A DNA stretch of 64,000 bases from Mallotus nudiflorus (Eukaryota > Streptophyta > Magnoliopsida > Malpighiales > Euphorbiaceae). The stretch is from the NCBI GenBank assembly GCA_947683625.1, contig CANTUR010000279.1, positions 1,426,001-1,490,000 of the forward strand, in the 5' to 3' direction. A model generated the notes under the pieces. That model was not told the origin of the DNA and ran no database searches. It saw nothing but the letters and a program-made list of their open reading frames with translations. The position numbers and the translations under genes were made by a program. Positions 56,833-64,000 of this stretch are shown piece after piece. How positions within the stretch are numbered: the first letter of the stretch is position 1; each line of letters starts with the position of its first letter.

Positions 56833-57520
56833 GGATGCCGATAACTATGTCTCATGCTAAAATAGAAAATCATCTTCTTATAAAATGCAAGTACTATAGG
56901 ATGCCAACGATTATACAACATCATGAAGTGGGAGATTGTTCACTATCTTAACACATATGTATGCACATGTGTGACTGATTATTTTTCATGAAGACAAAAT
57001 AATCATTTGTTTTATAAAACCAAATATTAACCCAATCATTCACAATATTATAGCTAGCCAAAGAGTACACCTCTATTATAAAACTAAAATATTCATAATG
57101 TAAAATCAGGCCAAATAATTCAAGTAATTGCAACATTAGGCCAAAAATCCAAAATCATTATCATTTTACTAAAGTCAGTTTGAACATTAACCATAGCCTT
57201 TCTTGAGGAGTTTCCTCTTACTAAGCTTCATATATTTGTTATGCCTTTCTTCTTAATGTTTTTATATTTTGAGTGAGTACCTTTTTCTATTGCCATTTTA
57301 GATCTTTAGTATCAAAACCAATGCATTTTGCTTTCAATAATTGATGGCTTTTTTAGAGGAATGTATAAGTGTCTTATAGATGTCCCACCATACAAATTCC
57401 TTGCATAATTAATGCTAGGCTACACATAAATTATAGTAAATAATATCAACATTGCTAATGAATAATAAGCATGCATATTATGTTTATTAACTATAATATG
57501 AAAAAATAACCCAAAATATA
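56587..57520. repeat. degenerate repeat region, right part
   Basis: Continues the 'gatgccaacgattat' and 'tagtgcatatgcttatgaag' pattern of 54180-55109 to about 56970, including the AT microsatellite; then AT-rich sequence without recognised content. Confidence 0.35.
56750..56829. repeat. (AT)n microsatellite, about 40 units
   Basis: Uninterrupted ta dinucleotides from 56751 to about 56828. It produces Tyr-Ile open frames on both strands that are not genes. Confidence 0.98.
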
Positions 57521-57529
57521 AAAACTAAT

Positions 57530-58685
57530 TGAGCCAACTTACATTCAATGTTGCTTTACTAGTTTTCATATTCCCATTGCATCCCATTCCTACATTCTTA
57601 CCTCAAAACTTAATAGGTGGTTTAGTTTTCTCTTTCGTACCATCATTCATAATTACTTTCCCTTTTCTAAAAGTAATTGTAAAACACTTTTCTTTTCCTT
57701 TTTCAATTGTAACTGCTTTGTCTTTATCCTTTTGCTTCAAAACATTTGCATCTCTAATTGACTTCCCTTTCCTTATCATTAAGGTAAAATCATTCAATCC
57801 CTAACCTTTTCTATAACTAACTCTCTCTACTATTATTTATTTGTAGATACAAATGAATTGATGTCTACTATATATGGACAAACAACATGTTGAGTCGTTG
57901 ATGTGGTGGGATAGTCATTTGATTTACTATTTATAGGATTAAGAAACTCAAGTTGGCTACTAGAATAGGGAAGAGTATTTTCTTTCACTTTTTTATTCTT
58001 TATTATATCTTAAGTAAACTCTCTTAGAAAATTTAATGTTGATTTATTGTTGCTCCTTGATTGACTTGCAGGTTTTTTTTCTTTTCTCCATTAGATTTAG
58101 AGTGTATATAACATAAAAAGAAATAAATAAATACCTTTTTTGTATGTATTGGACAACCTTTAATATTATGTGCAGCAGATTTCATAATCTACAAATCATA
58201 ATTCAGCCTTTCCTTGATAGGTTACCAACTTTCCTCAGTTCATCAGCATCTTTTCTTCTTGCAGTTTTTAGTCTACCGGGCATTTTTCTATATGGTGGAG
58301 GATGAATTGCCTCAAGCCCAGTCTCTTGCTATAAATATTTTCCTTTCACTAATTTAAGCATGTAACTATGTACTTTCACATATGTGTCTTATTTGTACCA
58401 ATGATCAACATACTTTTTAGGTTCTTAATGTGCACTATAGACAGTGCATATAGCATGTTGACATGGTATTCCACTCATGTCCCATTCTCTAAATGTGTAA
58501 ATGCATTTTGTCTTGTCCATAACGTGTCTATCTACTAAATCATATGCATTTGTCACTTCAAACCCATCATCCCTATTCCATTATGCAAACTAGCTATATG
58601 ACTTTTTTTTATTAAGGTTTTATTATGCTCTTAGTGCTATATTAGAAATCCAAATCTTTCCATAACCTTCAGTCTAATTTCTTAA
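57530..58685 (-). pseudogene. MuDR-type transposase, C-terminal part
   Basis: Minus strand. Near 58570-58130 it reads, with frame changes, 'DDGFEVTNAYDLVD', the SWIM-type zinc finger 'KCI(C/Y)TFREWDMSGIPCQHA' (WDMSGIPCQHAICTVY), 'LEAIHPPPYRKMPGRLKTARRK' (PPPYRKMPGR) and a CCHC-like 'CRL*NL..HI.K'. This order, SWIM finger then PPP-GR linker then knuckle, is typical of plant Mutator-like transposases. The Lys-rich tail at 57797-57603 ('MNDFTLMIRKGKS') is its end. Stops and frameshifts show it is dead. The N-terminal part is beyond the inserted LTR at 61070-62860. Confidence 0.75.
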
Positions 58686-61069
58686 TGATACCCAAATTTT
58701 AATCGTCCTCTAAAAGATCTGATGATGAAGGTTTTGGTTGATAAGACAAAGGGAGGCTTTTCTAAAAGTTATCCAGAGCATGCTCTAGCAAGGTGAAAAA
58801 CCCAAAATATGCCTGAAATACCTAAAAATAATCAAACCCTAAAAACCACTTGATATAGGAAAATGTCTCTATTCAGCTCAACCCACGAGCATGGAATGAT
58901 CCTATGCACATAGGATAATCATCTTACACATGTGGGAAGATGATCCATACCCATAGGATGGGGCAAGTTGACCTACCACACTTATGGGTCATACATCCTA
59001 CGAGCTTAGTCGTGGCCAAAAAAGTATAAAAATAAGAAATTTTACCCATATAAGGGACTTTTGGCCAATTTTAGAGAGAGAAAAAAAAATAGCCTTAAGG
59101 ATATTGATTTGGGATGAATTTTGAGACTAATTTTAGACTATGTCTAACTTTATTGCAAGGTGATCGACACATGGAAACCCTATACCCAAACATTACAAAC
59201 TTTTTCTTTTATTCAATTTTAGGATCTCTTAGCACTTTTTGAGCCATAACAAACTTCATCATTGCCAAAGCATGCTTCTAGGATATACCTCAATCCCTAT
59301 GAGGATATGTAAATCATTTTTTTAATGTAAATTTGCATTTGCATATCATTTTCTCTTCTTCTCATAATTCTTTCTTTCTATTTTTATCATTTTTCGTATT
59401 TATTTTAGTTATTAATTTTGTGGTAAAATTGTAATTTTGGTGATGCTTTAAAGTAGTATATGATATGTTGAAGGAGTGAGAAATTCAGCTTGAAAATCAA
59501 GGAATGTTTGTTGCATTTTTATATTAGTTGTGAATAGGGGCATTTTTGAAATAATTTTTATATTCATTCTTATCAAAATTCTTCTTTCTTGATAAAGTTG
59601 ATCTTTTGGTGCTAAAATGCATATCATTGCAATAAAAATTATATTTTGATAATAAAAATTTGCATTTTTTTTGTCATTTTTACTATTTTTGTTTCTTTTA
59701 TTTTAATTTTTGGTGTTTCTCTTATTTTTTTATTTTTTTATTTTTGCACTTTTCATCATTAAATTCCTATTGTTATAGTGAAAATTTCATTTTTAGCATT
59801 TTTATTATTATTTTTTAATTTTTTGTCCTTTTTATTTTAATTTTCTTACAATTTTCACCATAAAATTCCCATTTTGAAGGTGAAAATTGCATTTTTAGCA
59901 TTTTGTACTATTTTTGTTAATTGTTGTGTTTTTATTTTTATTTTTGTATTTTTCATCATAAAATTTCAATTTTCATGGTGAAAATTGCGTTTTTATTATT
60001 TTGTTTGCCTTTTTTTATTTGACCACTGTTTGTTTCCTTTATTATTAATGTTGCATTTTTCATCATAAAATTCATATTTTTATGGTGAAAATTGCATTTT
60101 AGCATTTTTATTATTTTTATTTCTCTCTATGCTATTTTTTTTTATTTTCATGTTTCCATTTTCCATCATACGATCTCTATTTTTATGGTGAAAATTGTAT
60201 TTTTACCATTTTTATTACTTTTCTTCTTTATTGCAAATTGTATTTTGGCACCAAAATACTTAAATTTTAAACCTTGCATCATGCATTTCATTAGCATCTT
60301 TTGTTTATTTACTTTCTTCAATGCTCTTTGTTATTATTATTTTTTATTATTACTCTTTATGGATGAAATATATAAAATTGTTATAAATGTGTTGAGTGCT
60401 TACATGTGCATGTGAACTAACCTTTGTTTTGCAAGTTTATTAGAATAGGAAATTTCTTTTATTTTTATTTTCTATTTTTGATGTAATTAATAGAATAGGA
60501 AACTTTCAAAGTAATGTAGTTGTTAATTTCGATTCCCTTTTTATTTTCTATTTTTCGGATGTATTTATTAGAATAGGTCATTTCAAGGGCTGTAATCCTT
60601 AATCCCTTTCCTCATTTTTTTTATTTGTCTTTTTTATTTTTATTGCCTCTTGCATGCTTATGTGTTGTTTGTTACTTGCTTATTTGCTTGTATTGTTATT
60701 TGTTTGGTTGATCGTGATTGGTTAATATTTGCTTATTTACTTGTTTTCATTTATATTTGGGATGCATGTGCACCAAATTCAACTATCTCACATTCTAATT
60801 TTTGATTCAATGCAATTTTAAATTGACCAATAATCAAGTGTGGTAAATGCATACTAAAAAAAATCAAAACAGGGTGAAGAGATGAGTAATTAAGCAATGT
60901 TTACTAAAAAATAGGATAAGTAAATGCTACCCTTGAACTTGAAATCTCTAGTAGGAAAAGTGGGTTCCCACTTACTTTCCTATTTCCTGGCCATAGTGGG
61001 GTGGCGACTCTAATCTAAATAACCTTTATAAGTAGGCCCTCTCATATCAATAACAATCGATAATAGTCA
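58686..61069 (+). repeat. Tat-type solo LTR inside the MuDR-type gene
   Basis: Begins tgatacccaaattttaat and contains several phrases in common with element A's LTR ('ttgccaaagcatgcttc' near 59268 against 'ttgtcaaagcatgcttc' near 9815; 'ggtggcgactc' at 61000). It has about seven '(c)atttttatggtgaaaattgca' modules at 59560-60200 and ends agtca at 61069. Flanks cttaa (58681-58685) and tttaa (61070-61074) agree in 4 of 5. An alternative end at 61102 with tctta flanks cannot be excluded. No gag or pol adjoins, so it is a solo LTR. The open frame 60092-60415 is AT-driven. Confidence 0.65.
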
Positions 61070-62860
61070 TTTAAGTCTGTATGTCCTGACATGACCCACT
61101 GATCTTACTCTGCTTGTCCTATATTGACTTGTATATCTACCCCCTTGACATTTCCTCTAACATGCTTATGATTGGTTTAAACCTTGCGTTAAGGATCCAA
61201 CCATTAAACATCTTCAATATGTTATTATCTACCACATCACACTTTGTTCTTATTTGAAAAAATGCCTTGCAAAATGACTTAACAGTGTAATCCAACATAT
61301 CTTGGATAATACTATCACCCTTTCCATTTAAAATTTTTAAATTCTACTTCAATTGTTTTGGAAAAGTGGACTTAGTTCATGTCCAAAATGCTATTTTTCT
61401 TTTTCACCCTTCCACTTCTTTACCTAGGCTGTATAGATGTCTTTAGCACACATCATATGCTTAAATTGGGATGATACTTTTCTCATTGCACTTTCTAAAC
61501 CCTATCAATATAAAATAAGTGCTTATCAGTTTTAAATAAGTTTAAAATAGTTAAACAATGGAAGGAAGTACTTACAATTTACCTTTTACATGTTGGATAT
61601 TATTATGTAGCCTTACCATCTCTAAAAGGTAAATCCTTCTTCAAGCATTAAAGAAACCAACCCTAATTCTTTTTATTTTTCATTAAAACTACCCTGTATG
61701 CTATTGTTCCCATCCTTACCAATTGCACATAATAATTGACCTTTACAATAAACTACAAAAAAGACAATTAATGCTAATAATTTTCCTAGACCCGACTTCC
61801 TACCTTTTTTTGTAAGCTTTAAAACATACATAAAACCTCTAAAAGGAATTTATACCACTACCTTCATCCTTTTTTGCATTAACAACATAAATGCTACCAA
61901 GATTGCTCTTTTTGTTGACTTAAACATGGTCATGCAATCTATTGTATTCTTCCTCATAATCACTATAATTCTCCTTTTAATGTTCCTACGTAAGGTTTCA
62001 CAGACCTTTAACTTCAACTTAATCTTATACAATTCATATCTTTAACTTTATGAATGGTTGGCTAACTAACCTTTGCCTACAATGTTGGGCCAAGAACTTG
62101 CTAGTTGCCATTGGATTTTTATTCACTCTTTAACACTTATATTATGGGATATATGTTTTAAGACATTAAGTATCATCATTGTTCTCTTTTGAAGTAAGAA
62201 TAACTTATGGATAACTTACCATGCATTGTGCCCTTATTCTCCCCTTGTCATTTTTCATAAAATGAATCTTTAATTTTTTTACTGTTGTAATATTTTGCAA
62301 CAATATAACTGCACTCCTTTATATTTTTAAAAATGATTTTGAGATTAAAAATAGGAGTTAGTGAGTCAAGATTAAATATAACTTTATTATGCCTTTTTAA
62401 TGTTACATCCCCACTTTGCTAATCAATTTCATTATAGTAACTCTCTAGTTCATCATTGTCAAAATATACACTAGTGATCTCATAATTACATTTATCCTCA
62501 TTACTATATACATCATCATTGTCCACTCCATCTTCTTCTTTACTAAGTAGTTTTTGGTCCACAAAGCAATAATTTATGCTTCACACCTATCCCAAAGTAG
62601 ACAAGTTTTAATAGCTTTTTCTATGAATCACAACAATCACATACAATAATAGATTGAGCTTTTTTAACATCCAAAGTGACCCCACTATCCTTTTATAATA
62701 AAGACAAGTTAAAACTTGTAAGTGATACATCATATGATTGCTGCACTCAAATATGAAAGAGGAAGCAACACTACTAACTTTAAAAATTGAGAAAATCAAT
62801 TTCTTTTACCATTTAAGTGTCAAGATGATGGAAAATAAACAAGATAAGATATTGAAATCC
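61070..62860 (-). pseudogene. MuDR-type transposase, N-terminal and catalytic part
   Basis: Minus strand. An acidic N-part near 62530-62440 ('EEDGVDNDDVYSNED') leads to the MuDR DNA-binding-like segment ('FNLKIIFKNIKECSYIVAKYY'). Then come 'DYEEEYNRLHDHV' near 61950 and 'RFYVCFKAYKK' near 61825. The MULE catalytic region shows 'GQLLCAIGKDGNNS' near 61730. 'KSFCKAFFQIRTKCDVVDNN' and 'NARFKPIISMLEEMSRG' (61290-61150) are the conserved block before the SWIM finger. Together with 57530-58685 this is one transposase split by a solo LTR. Many stops. I could not find its terminal inverted repeats. Confidence 0.7.
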
Positions 62861-64000
62861 ATTATTTTTTTTGCTATAGAGAAGAGAGTTAACAAAGAAA
62901 TCAAATAAGTTTAAGCAAAAAAGAGTGATTGTTTTCAAGGTTTACCTTTTTCACTAAAATGAAATTCTTTGGTATTATATACATGGACAATCTCTTTCCT
63001 CATCATAGCCCATGTGTTGCTAATTGCAATATATAAATGTGTTTCAAGTGTTTGATTTACACACGTATAACAAACATAAGTTTAAGGATATAATGTTTAC
63101 AAAAATTGAAGTTTGAGGACCTAATTAGAGGAAATAATTCAATAGGGATTTATTTAATTAAAGTAAAAAAAATTTAAGGGTTCTGAAGATGGTTTGAGCT
63201 TTCAATTATTTATGACTTATCCTATTATTTAACTTATATAATAACTATATGACTCATTAAAATACTTTAAAGAAAAAAAAAATTAAAAATATATTTTTCT
63301 AAAATTATTATTTTATAAACAATGTTAAATAAAATTAATTAAGTATTTTTATTATTTTAAAAAATAAATTTTAATTTATATATCTTAAATGAATACATAT
63401 TTTTATATTTGGATATATTCAGTTAGTTTTGTCAATATTATAATTTATGTTATATTTTAAAGTTTAAAATCAATTGTATTTCAATTAGACAATTTTAAAA
63501 AAGATTTCTTTAAATTAGATTATTTTACAAAAAATATTTGAAAAATAACATATTTTGATTAATGATTTTATTTATTATTATAAAATATCATTAATGTAAG
63601 ATAAAATAGAAAATTTATTATGTTATATATTAAATTAATTATTTTTATAATAAAAAAAATTATAATAAGAATATGCTGACCATTTGCATGATCAACCCCT
63701 TTATTTTGACTTTAACAAGAAATGTGTAAACTAATGATTTTACTTATAGGTGTAGGTTGTTGCATTCCAAGATTAAATTGTTTCTTCAAAGTTAAAGATG
63801 TGTAATGCTCTCTTTAAAGAGCATTTATATGAAATTTAATGGAGAATATAAGTCTATTCAAGTTCCCAAATGAACTAGATGCAAATAGAGTCAATGTATA
63901 TCAAATTTTCAAGTTATAGTATGCTGCTTACAAGCCACCCTTTAGATTGTGAGGAGGCTAACGAGTAACCCCTTGAAGAAGAGCCAATAATCTTCCTCAA
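62861..64000. other. AT-rich stretch without recognised content
   Basis: Very AT-rich, particularly 63240-63660. No open frame of note on either strand and no repeat structure that I can define. Confidence 0.6.

Noticed and set aside
56700..56951. Tyr-Ile repeat proteins on both strands
   Set aside because: Translations of the (AT)n microsatellite.
57603..57804. Plus-strand open frame of 91 codons at 57529-57804
   Set aside because: The minus strand reads as the Lys-rich C-terminal tail of the MULE transposase; the plus frame is its shadow.
61070..61107. Alternative end of the solo LTR at 61102 with tctta on both sides
   Set aside because: It would make the LTR start with A rather than TG; the end at 61069 gives TG...CA with cttaa/tttaa. 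Kept as an alternative only.

Overview
The window is plant nuclear DNA, probably from an angiosperm with an AT-rich genome. I see no host gene. Almost everything recognisable is transposable-element sequence: Ty3/gypsy Tat/Ogre-type and CRM-like elements, Ty1/copia remnants, solo LTRs and Mutator-like (MULE) DNA transposons. Plant-specific signs are initiator-tRNA-Met and TGGCGACTCC-type primer sites, dual RNase H pol regions, antisense plant-mobile-domain ORFs and a MuDR-type transposase. No bacterial, organellar, rRNA, tRNA or CRISPR feature was found.

Layout. 1-1.6 kb: AT-rich, copia-LTR-like leader remnant. 1.6-6.64 kb: minus-strand Ty1/copia remnant (3' LTR plus RT/RNase H); its LTR is split by a 2.86-kb TIR element (1718-4577) with a near-perfect 9-bp duplication. 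6.64-8.85 kb: old minus-strand Tat-type LTR followed by a 36-bp tandem array. 8846-25520: element A, a complete 16.7-kb plus-strand Tat/Ogre-type element inserted into that array (duplication ATAGT); the array resumes in phase after it. 25.6-28.4 kb: LTR-like and duplicated AT-rich sequence. 28452-53095: a solo LTR with perfect GACTC duplication, split by element B. Element B (30524-52878, minus strand) belongs to the same broad family as A and is itself split by a copia solo LTR (33196-34293) and by a young CRM-like element (36944-43846, duplication AGTGA). 53.1-57.5 kb: degenerate repeats, a further solo LTR (55110-56586) and an (AT)n microsatellite. 57.5-62.9 kb: a decayed MuDR-type transposase on the minus strand, split by a Tat-type solo LTR (about 58686-61069). 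62.9-64 kb: AT-rich, nothing recognised.

How the parts relate. A and B share LTR type, primer site, leader, RT/RNase H/integrase, a 3' tandem repeat of about 39 bp and an antisense ORF carrying a plant-mobile-domain-like protein. They differ upstream of RT: A has gag and protease, whereas B has in that place a decayed ORF resembling the DUF7745 type and no gag or protease that I can find. Both are old: LTR pairs differ by about 13-16 percent in the stretches compared, and most differences are transitions. The CRM-like copy has only 3 differences in 824 bp between its LTRs, yet carries five one-base indels in the RNase H-integrase part of pol. Nesting gives the order: solo LTR 28452, then B, then the copia LTR and the CRM-like element.
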